The position numbers and the translations under genes are program-made. A stretch of DNA of 64,000 bases from Thermothelomyces thermophilus ATCC 42464 (taxonomy: Eukaryota > Ascomycota > Sordariomycetes > Sordariales > Chaetomiaceae), in assembly GCF_000226095.1 (NCBI RefSeq), contig NC_016474.1, positions 1,488,001 through 1,552,000 of the forward strand. Reading direction: 5' to 3'. Positions within the stretch are counted from its first letter, which is position 1, and the number at the start of each line of letters is the position of its first letter. Shown piece after piece: positions 45,328 to 57,184 of the stretch. The notes beneath the pieces are model-generated. The model saw nothing but the letters and a program-made list of their open reading frames with translations. It was not told the DNA's origin and searched no databases.

Positions 45328-46740
45328 TTAAGCGGCGCCCACTTGCCTGGAGCGGTATGGGCGCCCAGAAACGCCATGCTTGAGTGGGGTAACCAGCCGA
45401 ATCCTGGAAAGCTGGGCAAGTGCTAAGCAGATGGGCAATTTCCCACAGCCCGCACCCCACCGGGCCTCGAAATCAGGCAATAATCTCGCACTGTCAAAAG
45501 GCCTCCTACACAGGGCCTTGAAAAGCTCGGCCAGGTGATCAGCTGGACCAATCCTTCCCCGGAGATCAGTCAGATCAGGTGGCGATGATATAATCCGTAT
45601 ATCTTCCTCTTGTGATACACGCTGGAGCCGCAGCAGATGAAGGAGGCACGGCATCTGTTCAGTGAACTGCTCAAGCTTCAGTGCCGTGGGCGTGCTTGGA
45701 TCGACTGGTTCGAAATTCTTCCACAATCACCATTCAAGACACCAAACCAAATTGCCCCAGCAGAACAAGGGAGGAAAGCCGCACAGGCGCTGAAATGCAG
45801 CCTCCTACCAGTCGGCTTTCGTATGTGTACCCCAAGATGCCGCCTCGCTGCAGCTCTTAGCCAATCGTGGGCGCCCAAGTCCATGCAGGCGCAGGAGCTC
45901 GCAGCCCTCTCTCTCCTGCGGAAACTGCACGTCTCGAGTAGTACCAGGCCGCCAGGAATGACGAGACGACTGAGGGCTCAGCGAGCCGGCACAGTCGAAA
46001 GTCTCGCTTCGACCCGGCTGTCTGGTGAATGATGAGCAGAAATGCAGGCAAAGCACCTTATCTTCAGAGCCGACATCTTTCCGTACCGTGAATATGTACG
46101 TACATCTACACTGTATGGAGTTTTCGGCTAGGTTGGGAGCTGAGATAGCTTGGCTGCGCGGCAGATCAACAAATCAACCACCAGTTTCAAGTTTCGTGTG
46201 GCCATTGTCATTCCAGGAAGGAGCAGCGTGCTGCTCGATGAGGCGAAGATCTTTCCAGAGGCATCAAGGTACTTGCCTAGTGTATTCTCGCCATTCTGTT
46301 GCAAACTGTTCGAGAACTCCTCGGCTCCACCGACAACATTCCACGCTTGTGAGTGAACAGGCATGGACCTTTCAGGGACAGTTTCAGACGTGTTCCTTCG
46401 GATCCTCTCTTTATTCGACAAACTAGTTGAGCGATTCTCCCTGAACACCTGGAAACCGGTGATTATCAGATTATGGGCACGGTTAGCGGGGACCACTCAA
46501 ATAACAGAATCTCTTCCGATTCAGCCCGCGATATCCGCCGGCAACATATGGAGCACAATCCAGGCAGCGCAATGGCTTGTCTCAATCACTGCTAAGATCG
46601 TCAAAAGGCGATCCAAAACCAGTCACGACATCCCGACGAGCGCCCGACACGCGGTCGGCTCGGTAGGTTTTAAGGTCATGGTGGCCACAAGAACCCTGGT
46701 GCCGCAGTACCCTGGTGGTCAAAAGACCTTGTAAGCCAAG
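45328..46740. other. Open-frame patch, possible decayed gene
   Basis: Several overlapping open frames occur on both strands. The minus-strand frame at 45328-45726 reads like protein (LEQFTEQMPCLLHLLRLQRV, GPADHLAELFKALCRRPF) and another at 46128-46496 is similar in quality; a plus frame at 46363-46734 competes with it. No start, splice chain or domain ties them together, and I recognise no family. It may be a host gene relic, an unrecognised multi-exon gene or chance. Confidence 0.3.
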
Positions 46741-49700
46741 AAACGAGGTGCCAACCTCCCGCGTTAGGACTCCACCGGCTACTCTAACTATACTTCAATG
46801 CAAAGCGGATCCGTTATACGGAGTAATCCGTACGACAATGGGGAGACATCGCACTCAAAGGTAATATCGCAAGTAAATATATGTCAGGTACTTACGGCTC
46901 AGGGAAAGAAAGAAAGAAAATCTACAAAGCAATTTAACCAAGGAGTGTGCTTCACCAGGCTCTAATCTCTGTCACAATGCTTTGTCTCGAAGCCTCCCAG
47001 CTGAAAAGAGGCACCTGGTCCCCAAATCCTTTACGAAATAGGCATTTGACACCTCGATAGGGCCGAAAGAAAAGACATGCCGTCGTCGTCGCATCGACAA
47101 ACCCTTCGTCGTGCCCCTAGGGTGTGTTTCCTGTGTCGTTTTTGTCTCCTACTTCTTCTTTTCCTTTTGTCTTCCGAATTTTTTTCATTACTATCTCGAA
47201 AGCCGCAAGATGATGAGACAGGTGTTCTTCCCCTGTACTAGTTTGGAGTCGTGCGATAGAGGCTATTATGTCATTTCGTACGAGATCCGCTCCTAGGTGC
47301 TTTCTGATTGGGACGAACCCGGGTCACTCGCCTCTGCGCTACGCACCCTGCAACCACACAACACTACCTAGTATGTACTCGTATGTACATACATCGCAGC
47401 GCAGGTCGCCAAAACCCCCACTCCGGAGCAGATTTTCTAGAGCCTTCGTTCTCTTGGAGCAGAAACGGCGTTTTGGAGAGATGCAAAAGAGCATCTCGCA
47501 CCTCTCTGAATCCCAAAAGGCCAGCGCTCGGCTGCACAAGGAGCCGTGGAACGTTCTCGGTCCTCTTGGTTTGATTCCTCGCAAGAGCGCAACCTCTCAA
47601 GGGTCGTGCGATTGTAAACTAAACGTGCAGCACAGCGCGGAGGCTTGCGCAACATCACCCGGCAAATGCTCAATAACCCTTTTTCACCAGTCGTTTGTTG
47701 GTACATGCCTCAGATCGTAGAAACTCGCTCACCTAATCGTCATGCCATACGGTTAGTGGCCCATCTGAATCTCGCGTCGTACTGCAGCCCTCACCGCTCT
47801 CGTCGAGCATCACGAGCCAAGGCTTGGATTATACGTACCCGTATATATGTCCATACCTTATCCATACAGAGCCTTGTCCGACCACGAACTAGAAGGCGTA
47901 CAAACTACGATGTGGCACTTTACCAAGGATGTTGTTCTTTGGCCGTGCTTCCGTATCTGCCCGCCACAGCAGCATATGATTGGATTCAAACCCCTCTTAG
48001 CACCGGCAGCAGAGCATCAGGGGAATCTGATATGCAGATCATTCACAACTACCATGATTCCCGAGAAGCCCTGCCCACCGTCCCTACACTACCCCTAGGG
48101 TAGCGCGGGCGGGGTTAGGGGCAGGGTGAGGTCCACCAATGGATAGAGTATTATGGTGGGATAGGTAGACGACGAACTCCATTTTTGCACGCTTCACTTT
48201 TCAGTACTTGTTTGAGCCGACGGCGTTCGGCGTCTCAGACCCGGGCGGGCGCAGGGAGGAACCCGGCCGCCGCCGCCGTCGTCAAGCCCTGCAGCCCCGG
48301 CGCCGAGGATCTTCAGGATGTGTCCCCGCATCGGCGGTCGAATGCCGCCGTTCGACGGCACACTACTACTCCGAGGAGGACAGCCGAGTCGAACTTTTTT
48401 TGGTCTCACTTCTTTATATTGGCGGGGGCTAAGGCTGCGCGTCACCCTGCATTTGCAGTCCCCCCTCGTGTAGATATACATGTGTTCATGTAGGGCACTA
48501 CACTACAAGTTTTCTGAAGCATCAGATCGACGCGACCTGAAGCATGTCCTTTTCCTTTATTAATTTGGGTTAGCTTGTTGCGACCAGTGAGGCTTTCTGC
48601 CAACAGCACGCTGCCGAGCAGCCCCACAGAAGAGTGGCGCCTGCAGCGCTGTGGGCTTGTGGGGACCGCGACGAACCACTGGCCAAGAATAATCCGTAAA
48701 CGTTCTTTCCTTCAGAGGGAAGCCCCAATGACGTAGTTTCTTCAACATCTGATGGGGGTCCGCTAACCCTCGAGCTTCTCATGCCCGCCGTCCGAACAGG
48801 GAATAAAAAGAAGGCCCACACATGACTCTGTCGAACGACGAGGCGAGAAACACGCAACGTAAAACCTGGAACAGAGAAACAAGGCGACATCGCGTGGTGT
48901 CTCAAATCGGAAAGTCACCAGGGCGCGCCTGCGGGCGCTCATTTGTTCCGATCTCGCGCCGGATTGGCGTGCCAACCACAGATTGTATGTAATCCGGAAT
49001 CCGTTGCTTGTTGCAATCCGCATGTCTATCGGCCTGCCCAGTTGGGCACTTCCGGTCAGTCTCATTCGGTTGGTGACTGACCTTGCGGGGATGAGGTCCT
49101 CACCCTAGCATTTGCGACCGGTTTTGCGTGCTAGTCTGCGGACCCCCACTCTCGACGTACCAGTACAGTTATCTAGGGCGAATAATCACCATAGTGTTAG
49201 GTATCAGTACATACAAGCAAACTTGCGGCAGCACGGACCACGGTGTCGAAGCGAGAAAGATTGCGGTGGGCGCGAGGCACCGATAGGTAAAGCGTGCTCC
49301 GCACATCCGCGGCCAGTGATGTGAGGCTCTTTTGCCGGAGTATGTTGTAGTGTAGTGTACGGATCCCGTAGAGTACATACATAGATACATACAGCCACTG
49401 CCCCTCCAAAGCGCGGCCCTCTCACCGCTCGTTTTATTTTTGGCCTCATCGGCATGCAAGGCGAGTATGTCGTGCGGTTACCCAGCAGGGGAAAAGCAAG
49501 GACGGAAGGAAAAGAGGGCAGCGGTAGGATGTCGTGGGTCGTAGAGATAGATAGGGGTGGATGCGCATGCATTGCATTAGCCTCGAGCAGCGCCGCGGGC
49601 TTGCATTGTCTCTCTCTTTCATTTTTTCCTTGTTGCCAGTACTGCGTACGACAGCTGGTGGTGTATCTTCGGAGTACCTATCGTCTGCAGGTGACGGAAG

Positions 49701-52700
49701 TGGAGTCTTAAGTTGTTGTGCGCATCCCTGACCTCAGACCGGTTCGGGATGAGCATGGAGGGGGATCGGCTTTCTTCAGGGTCCTTTCTGCTGCGACCTC
49801 GCGGGGCAATCCACCCGCGTGGTAGCAAACAGGAAGCCAGAACGAGAGATAGGCGCAGCAGAGGAGCGAGGCAGAAAGGACCCGGTGGGGAAGTTCCATG
49901 CTGGTGATCCTGCACGGCACAAATTGCCATCTCGCTATCGTCATCCTCATCATCCGTCGCCAAATCTTGACAATGTATGTTGGTATTGTGTGTAGACGAA
50001 CCGGTGCCGATATCTTTTTTATGTTGGAGGCGCATGTTCATCGTATCCTCGTCTTCCATTCATTGTTGGGTGTTGAACCCTGGGCCCCCACTTCGAGCAG
50101 AGAATCCTGTTGCCACCGATAGGAAGGCCATTCGTACTGTATGTACAGTACATACATCTGGAGTACACTACGCTAACTACTCTACCCTTCCCCACTGCCC
50201 GCTGTCTAAGTTATTGTCCACCGCCCACCGCCTCCCCCGGATTTTCTCTCGTCTGGTCTCGCATCTGAGACGGAAACCCCGCTCCCCCAACCCGCGCTTA
50301 CATAACGAGCCGTTTTGCAAATCACTACCCACCTTAGTTCCCCACACACGCACACACACCCTGCCTCAGGCCCATCACCTCCTCTTCTTATACCTGCCTT
50401 GGTAGGGCTAATGTTGTAGGAGAATGGCCGGGATGTTGCAAGAGCGGCGCCGAACTGCCGAGCAACATTGTGGAGCACACACGTATATACCTTACCTTTG
50501 TTGCTCGGTGACTTGGCCACCATCGTGGTGAGGCGACCAATGGTTAAGGGTAGTTCCAACACTCAAACCTCGGGCGGTGATGATTCGGACATCAGACGGC
50601 CAAGAGGGACGACTCACCGCTTGTCCGTGGAATACATGCCCGCCCCCTCCATGCCTTACATTGCGTGTGCGTACTGTACATTCATGTTGGCCGAGGATAC
50701 AGTGGGTATCCCTGTTCCGACGTGATGAACGGATTGTTGTGAGGCGGGTGTGGGGAAGGGTATGATTCGACGTGGTGTAACCGCTGATGCACAACATGCC
50801 TTACCCTCCCACTACCACTCAACTCCGCAACCGTACGCGGTATGCGGGCAGAAAAGGGTAGGTTAGGCAAGTAAAGGTAGTGTACGAACTGTGTAGTTTG
50901 TCGTGCATGTGTATAACCACTCATGTACGGTACATACCATACGCTACGCTACACTGCGCTACGCTATAGCATAGTAACGGTCTCCCCGAGATGTTCACTT
51001 CCGGTTGGCTCGGTCCGTTGGCGAGCTTTGACGCGCTGTGTTACATGCTCTGCTGCCGGGAGCGCATGCCGCAACGGTCGGCGATCTCCTCAGCTCGAAC
51101 CTCGACTGACTTGAGCTCTCTAAGGGAGGAGGTAGTCATGGGGATGGTTATCCGTTTGGTCCCTTAGCCAGTCTTTGTTCCGCTCGCTTGCCCGACGTAC
51201 CGGGTATGGGTGGGTACCCACAGAGAAGGTTTGGATAGCGTGGCGTGCCGCCCGAGAAGGGATGAGCAAGAAGAAGGTTTGTGGGGGGGTAAGGGGGGCG
51301 AACAGATCAGCAGCGACCTGATACACAGGCTGAAAGAGGGGGTGGCCGGGATTTCCGCCTGGTTGAGGAGAGTTTGCTCAGGCAGAGGAGGGGTCGGGAA
51401 GGTTGGGGCCACGTTGACGAAGTAGATCTTCCACAGTCGGTTCACGGAGGCGAGAAGGTGTGTAGACTCTTAGGATCTCTTTCATCTTGGAGGCGCGAGC
51501 TTCTCCCATCACCCCACCTCCGGTGGTTGCGTTTCACGTGCGAGGGAGATCCCTGAGAGAGATGGCCTTGTTCCCATGCTGGAGTGCGGCAAAACACCAG
51601 CTTGATAATTCGCTGTTGTATGTGCGTATGTACCTGCCGAGTTCAATAGGACGGGAGGCGAGTTATCGGGAGGCTGTTTGTCATTGGTAGTACGTGAAGC
51701 AGGAGCAGTAGGTTAATCCTGAGTCCATGCAGAGCTCAAGCCATCCGCTGTATGAGATGAGCTGGGTGTGCAAACCTCATGGCTGCGACGCAGAATCCCC
51801 CGGAGTCATGGGTCGCACCAGACCATCTGTACAGTCCTGGGCTCGGTCTCGTCAGTGGTGTTCTTTCGGCGCGAGATCGGCCTCATCTAGTTTGATGAAA
51901 TTTGGAGCATGAACAAGGACAAGGTGGCTGTTTCCGTTTTCTGACTCGATGTTACCGGATTAGGATTCAATTTGTTGAGTGCTGCGTGTTGAGCAGGATC
52001 AATGTTGGTAGGAGACGTTTGGCGTCGTGGCACTTCGTTTGCTCCTTCCACGTTCTATACGCTACTGCCTTAAACCATAGATCTTAATCCGTCGGGTTAA
52101 ACATTCCCAGATCTTTTCTCCTAACTTCTCGCCTAATGAGTCTTATTCATGGTGTGGTAGGCAGAAACCAGCGGTAGTGTCATGCTTGTGGCGATTTCGT
52201 GTTAACCTGTTCGACTAGGGAGAACTCATCGGAAGGGATTTGGAACAAAAACCAAAGGTTGTATATACCTAGCACCTGATACTTGGAATAAATGCGATGT
52301 CAAGGCGCTGGAGTGACACGATAAAAGGGGGGAAGAAGAGAAAAAAAAAAAGGGGGGGGGAACATGCTTTTCATGCAACGCACTTGCATGCCTGCCACTT
52401 TCAGAATAGCCGATAGCTCGTCTCAAGACATTGTCTACCAGCAAAGTGTTGTTTTTTCATTTTATTTCATTTTATTATTAGCTCCAGCGCCTACTTGAAG
52501 CAGCAGCAGGTCTGGGTGAGGAATATGCCCCAGGAAGCCACCGCGCTCTGCACTCTATAGGCAATGAGCGCATGGGTTGGGAATGGCTCGTAACAATGCA
52601 CCGAAAAGGACGGCAGTTGACAGATCTTGACATAGGTATCGGCACTCCTCAAGTCAGGTTACCTAGCTCGGTTAGTCTATCATTACAATACCAGGGCTCG

Positions 52701-53479
52701 TTGGCGAGGAAACAAGCCCGAGTGCTTATAGCAACGCTAGAAGACATCTCCCACTGAGTTCTTAAAGAAAGCCTTCTCAAACCAACTGGCGGAAGCCGTA
52801 ATAGGCAAGGCAATTGGCAGAGAGGATCTAACCGTGCAGCGTGGAAACATGGCAGGAAGGCGATTGACACTGAGTTCTCCCTCGTGACCCTCGTGCTTGG
52901 GACGATGAGGCGCTCCATTCTCGTTGATACGTACGCGCCGTACATCTCCAAGACAGAAGACAGACTAGGGCAAACGAACGTAATACATACGATTGCTACC
53001 TTCCCAGAAGCCTTCCTTCCTGATGAGCCTCACCCACCCCTCCTCGACGAGCAACGCCGCTCAACACCACATACCCTGACCAGATGCAATTGGTAGCGGT
53101 CCGTTGATCTAGCCGTGCACTGTGGGAACCGACAGTGTCCCGGCACTTGTTGAAAATGCATGCTGCGTTTAAACTGGAAGACTTATTGCTCGGCGACCAT
53201 CCTTCGTATGTTTCGATTTCTTGGGAGAACATTCCCGGGACTGTCCTCTCCGTGACTGAGAAGCGGGAGAGGCGCCGAGTAGAATAACCATCCTTTACCC
53301 GGCATTCTCGTACTACCCCTGAATGCCTCGAAAGTATGATCTACGGAGGCATAGCACGGCCGGCCGCATATTTATTTTTCTGACTCGGCTTATTCACACA
53401 GTAATGTACATACATTTACAATACCATATACACGCATCTTGGCAGAAGACCCAAGAGACAAAGAAGCTTGATCGGTTCC
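46741..53479. other. Gene desert, 6.7 kb
   Basis: No open frame here is convincing. The stretch is rich in the dispersed GTATGTAC/GTACATAC motif (about 12 of the roughly 23 copies in the window) and in GTAGTGTA/TACACTAC. A tRNA-like relic lies at 47291-47352. A small nested repeat of ACGCTACGCTACACT at about 50941-50968 and a G-rich run at 52326-52360 are also present. Base composition is closer to even than in the genes. No clear RIP signature (strong AT skew) was seen. Confidence 0.5.
47291..47352 (-). repeat. Truncated tRNA-like sequence
   Basis: On the minus strand a good A-box (TAGCGCAGAGG) is followed, only about 11 nt on, by a B-box-like GGGTTCGTCCC, and the ends GGTGC/GCACC could pair as part of an acceptor stem. 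The anticodon arm is missing. This looks like a deleted tRNA or the head of a tRNA-derived short interspersed element. No body or tail of such an element is evident. Confidence 0.35.
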
Positions 53480-54520
53480 TCACCTCGTCCGCATCGCGTT
53501 CGGCCGGATCGGCAACAACCTGTCCATTGCCCTCCCGTCGTCTAGGGCCCAGCCGCCGGTGACGTCCATCTTGTACTCCTGCTTGCCCAGCCGGATCTTG
53601 GCGAACCCTTCCCGGTGGAAGGAGCGCTTGATCCCGCTCCAGGCGGTGCCGAACGCCTTGCGCGCGTCGCGGAAGGGCGCCGTCAGGATGTGGTCCATGG
53701 TGTACTTGCGCTCGGCTAGCCGGGCCTCCCTCGCCGCCCGCTCGGCGCGGACCCTTTCGGCCAGGCCCATGGGCCTCTGGCCGACCGGGAGCTCGGGCGC
53801 CCTGGCAGCCGAGAACACGCTGTACATGCGGAACGGCAGCTGCACCTCCTCGGGTGGGAGGAGGTGCTTCTTGGGGGGCATGAAGGGCGCCATCCGGCGG
53901 GTGGCCACCTCGATGTAGATCGGGCTCGTAGTCGCAGTCGTGCCGGAAGCGAGCTGCTTGGCGACGGCGGCGGCAGGGACGGCCTCGATGGAGCGCACGA
54001 TGCGGCCGGCGCCCATGACGAAGTAGGCGCCCATGCCGGCCATGAAGACCAGGATGGCGCCGAAGGCGTGCGGGATCCACCACATCAGCCCCTCGGGCGG
54101 GTGCAGGATGACGGTCCAGTACTGGTACACGGTGTACGAGACGCAAAAGGTAGCCGACGAGAAGCAGCCGGCGCGGAACCAAAAGTGAGAGGGCGACTCG
54201 TACAGCAGCGTCCGGCCCCTGAGGGCGAGCTGTTCGGCGTAGGAGGACGGTCGGGCCGCTTGTGCTGGTGCTGCTGATACCGTGGTGCCGGGGACGGCGG
54301 CGGAAGAGGCTTTTGGAAGGGTCGGCTTGGAGGCGGCGTTGGGCGTGGTCTTCGGGGCTGCTGCCGGCCGGGCTGTCTTGACGGCCTTCTGGAGGAGGCG
54401 GGAGGTAGAAAAGCGGGCACGTAGGAGCTGGCGCGCCTGTGTCGCGGCGCAATCGCACGGGGCTTGCTGCCGCACGAGCAGCAGCAGTCGAGGGCCGAAC
54501 CCTCTGGGGAAGGACGCCAT
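53480..54520 (-). CDS. Mitochondrial two-pass membrane protein, possibly Mrx15/TMEM223-like
   Basis: A 346-residue intronless frame starting at 54520 (MASFPRGFGP); the frame remains open upstream to 54931, but the leader contains no family-like sequence. The N-terminus is Arg/Ala/Ser-rich with no acids and RFSTSRLLQK, a classic mitochondrial presequence with cleavage near residue 40. A Pro/Ala/Ser linker follows, then two hydrophobic segments (about residues 118-142, AGCFSSATFCVSYTVYQYW, and 150-175, IPHAFGAILVFMAGMGAYFV). After these come GAGRIVRSIEAVP and a soluble C-terminal half with basic patches. The two-helix hairpin followed by RxVRSI resembles the TMEM223/Mrx15 family that links mitoribosomes to the inner membrane, but I hold that loosely. 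Divergent from PDX1. Confidence 0.8.
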   Translation of the reverse strand: MASFPRGFGPRLLLLVRQQAPCDCAATQARQLLRARFSTSRLLQKAVKTARPAAAPKTTPNAASKPTLPKASSAAVPGTTVSAAPAQAARPSSYAEQLALRGRTLLYESPSHFWFRAGCFSSATFCVSYTVYQYWTVILHPPEGLMWWIPHAFGAILVFMAGMGAYFVMGAGRIVRSIEAVPAAAVAKQLASGTTATTSPIYIEVATRRMAPFMPPKKHLLPPEEVQLPFRMYSVFSAARAPELPVGQRPMGLAERVRAERAAREARLAERKYTMDHILTAPFRDARKAFGTAWSGIKRSFHREGFAKIRLGKQEYKMDVTGGWALDDGRAMDRLLPIRPNAMRTR

Positions 54521-55160
54521 TGGATCCGCGGCTCTGCACAGGCGAGGAAGAGCCGGGTCAGTTTTCGAGCTTGGAGAATAAGGTCGGGTCGGGCGGGCAA
54601 CAGGTCGCGCGGACTGTGAAGGGGAGACCCGAATGGCGTCAGGTGCTGTACATACATGCGTACCTTTTGTTTTTTTCCTTCTTTTTTTATAATGAGTGGT
54701 ATAACTAAGCAAATGGCTAGCAGCTACCCTGCACGGGCGTACTCCGCACCAGGTATGAATGTATGAATTATGACGGGAGAGCGCTCCGATCGCGCCCGAC
54801 TCGGGAGAAGATGGAGTTCCGGGTCCGGTTGCTCGCAGCGGGGCCCAAAAAAATTGTCGGCGCCGGATGATGGTCGCGCGAGGTCGGGTCTTGGCGTCGG
54901 GCGGACCTGAGCAGTCCCCATTGACAGGCATTGTTGACAGGCGCTAGCTAGCGCGAGACAAGGGTCCATCGGCGCGTTGTTGACCCCTGCAACAGAACTG
55001 CAAATGTTGGGAAGCCAAGAAGAGCTTGGGCCACCGCCTAAGTCGGTCCGCTTCCCGCCAAGTTCGAGGCCCGGAGCGCATTTCGCATCTTTCCATTAAA
55101 ACCCACAACGCTCGAGTGCCGCGACCTGACCCGGATTGGGTTCTCTTTGCGCCCGCCACC
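54521..55160. promoter_or_regulatory. Divergent promoter of two mitochondrial-protein genes
   Basis: 640 bp between the start codons of the two-pass mitochondrial protein and PDX1. It has a GTACATAC at 54648, a TACTCCGC variant at 54739 and a GC-rich half near PDX1, whose ATG at 55161 sits in a strong GCCACCATGG start context. Confidence 0.6.
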
Positions 55161-56687
55161 ATGGCAACCTTTGTAACGGCATGCCGCATGTCGGCGCGGC
55201 TCGCGGCACGTAAGGTGCAGCACGATGCAGTCAGAGGTAAGTTTGAGCTGGGGTGCCTTCAGTCAGTCCGTCCGAGAGGGAAAAAAAAAGACCGATGGGA
55301 GGAGGGAAGCAGACAGATAAGGTGTTTACGGACCAAACGGAGACAATGCTCGAACAAGAATCGAAGAAGAGATGAAACGAGAGGGAAACAAACAAGAAAA
55401 GAAAAAAAAGAACGAGAAAGTAAAACCAATGGCAAGCTGACAAAGTTCTGTGACGCAGGATTCCGCACATCGGCCGCCGTCCTGGCCGCCCAAAATTTCA
55501 CCATGCCCGCCCTTTCTCCAACAATGACCGAAGGCAACATTGCTGCATGGAGAGTCAAGGAGGGCGAGAAGTTCTCGGCCGGCGATGTCCTGCTCGAGAT
55601 CGAGACGGACAAGGCGACAATGGACGTTGAGGCGCAGGAGGACGGCATCCTGGTGAAGGTCATTCAGGGCGAGGGCAGCAAGGGTGTTCAGGTTGGAACG
55701 CGGATAGCGGTCATCGCTGAGGAGGGTGACGACATCAGCTCGCTCCAGATCCCCCCCGATGAGACCCCGCAAGCAGCAAAAGCCGCCGAGGCGCCCAAGA
55801 CGCAGGCTCCGGCTCCGGCGACCCCGGCATCTCCGGAACCCGAATCCACACCGGCGACCTCCCCACCCAAGACCCCGGTCAAGCCGGGCGGGAAGACGCT
55901 CAACAAGTCCTACCCTCTGCTCCCGTCGGTGATCCACCTGCTCAAGGAGAACGGCCTTGACGAGTCCGCCGTGAGCGGCATCACGCCGACGGGGCCCAAC
56001 GGCCGCCTGCTCAAGGGCGACGTTCTCGCCTTCTTGGGCAAGATCAACGCCAACACCCCGGCCAAGGTCTCCGCCCGCTTCGAGAAGGCGTCGCACCTGG
56101 ACCTCAGCAACATCAAGGTCGCCAAGGCTCCCGAGCCCAAGAAACCCGCCAAGGAGGCTGCTCCGGCCTCGCCGCCGCCGCCGCCGCCCAAGTCGGTCGT
56201 CACGCTGCCCGTCTCCCTCGAGGCCGTCATGGAGGCCCAGAAGAAGATCCACAAGTCGCTCGGCGTGTTCCTGCCTCTCTCGACCTTTGTCGAGCGCGCC
56301 AGCGAGCTCGCAAACGACGAGCTCCCGCTCCCGGCTGATTACCAGCCCACGGCCGACGAGCTGTTCGACCAGGTCCTCGGCCTGGACAAGGTCGGCGGCC
56401 GCAAGGCCTCTCGCGGCTCCTACGTCCCCCAGGTCGCCTCCCTTCCGTCGGCGTCCGCGGTGTTCGCGTCCACCCCGAACAAGACGAAGGAGCAGGTCGA
56501 TATCCTCGACATCCTCACCTCCAAGCCGAAGCCGGCCGCCAAGAAGACCACCGTGCTCCCCGGACAGCCCGCCGGGACGAACCTCTTCAGCCTGCAGGTG
56601 CCCAAGGCGGAGGAGAGGAGAGCGCAGGTCTTCCTTGAGCGGGTCAAGATCGTGCTGGAGAACGAGCCGGGGAGGTTGGTGCTGTGA
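55161..56687 (+). CDS. PDX1: Pyruvate dehydrogenase complex protein X (E3-binding protein)
   Basis: Anchors dihydrolipoamide dehydrogenase (E3) to the E2 core of the mitochondrial pyruvate dehydrogenase complex. Exons 55161-55236 and 55459-56687 join at GTC AGA G|GA TTC, giving 434 residues. The presequence ends near RGFRTS (about 25-30). A lipoyl domain (about 38-112) carries the modified lysine in IETDKATMDVEA (Lys 77). An Ala/Pro linker leads to the peripheral-subunit-binding domain (about 178-218: PSVIHLLKENGLDESAVSGITPTGPNGRLLKGDVLAFL). The C-terminal half lacks the catalytic HxxxDG motif of E2 acyltransferases, which separates PDX1 from LAT1. The 222-nt intron is unusually long and purine-rich. 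Confidence 0.94.
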   Translation: MATFVTACRMSARLAARKVQHDAVRGKFELGCLQSVRPRGKKKDRWEEGSRQIRCLRTKRRQCSNKNRRRDETRGKQTRKEKKERESKTNGKLTKFCDAGFRTSAAVLAAQNFTMPALSPTMTEGNIAAWRVKEGEKFSAGDVLLEIETDKATMDVEAQEDGILVKVIQGEGSKGVQVGTRIAVIAEEGDDISSLQIPPDETPQAAKAAEAPKTQAPAPATPASPEPESTPATSPPKTPVKPGGKTLNKSYPLLPSVIHLLKENGLDESAVSGITPTGPNGRLLKGDVLAFLGKINANTPAKVSARFEKASHLDLSNIKVAKAPEPKKPAKEAAPASPPPPPPKSVVTLPVSLEAVMEAQKKIHKSLGVFLPLSTFVERASELANDELPLPADYQPTADELFDQVLGLDKVGGRKASRGSYVPQVASLPSASAVFASTPNKTKEQVDILDILTSKPKPAAKKTTVLPGQPAGTNLFSLQVPKAEERRAQVFLERVKIVLENEPGRLVL

Positions 56688-57184
56688 TGCGGGGTTTGTT
56701 GTCAGGGGAGCGGTTTTTCGGTGCGTTGTATGTCTTGTTTGATCGACTCAGAGTAACTACCTAGTCATAGACATTCTGATATGTGAATCCCAAAACAAAC
56801 AGCCTTCGATATCCCCAGAGTTTTTCGAAACAGCTGTACGATTGTATGATGTATTTCTAATGAAAAAAAAAAATTGGACAATGCTACACCACGACCAAGC
56901 CAAACCGAAACTTGAATGACCTTGGCTCGCTTTTTTTTTTCTTTTGGGTCAGAGTGCCTCCAGTGCTAAGCCCAGCGCTTTACCTGTTTCCCAATCGCGC
57001 AAGCAAGCCGACCGCCCAGTCCCCCTTACTCCCCCAGCTCTCGTTAGTTCTTCTAAGAAGAAGTAGAGGAGGGAAGAAGAAGGAGATAAAAAAAGAAGTG
57101 AAACCCTCGAAAGAAAAAAAAAATAGGAAGATAAAAGAAGGAGAAGAGGGCAAGTGGACAAGAAAGATGCCAAGTTTCCCCGGC
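56688..57184. other. Convergent spacer between PDX1 and CoA-transferase genes
   Basis: Contains both 3' untranslated regions. T and A runs at 56931-56944 and 57114-57122 suggest termination context; the latter half is purine-rich on the plus strand. No gene is supported. Confidence 0.6.

Noticed and set aside
47500-47640. GGTTTGATTCC sequence as a tRNA T-arm
   Set aside because: Only a B-box-like element; no A-box, acceptor stem or anticodon arm fits nearby.
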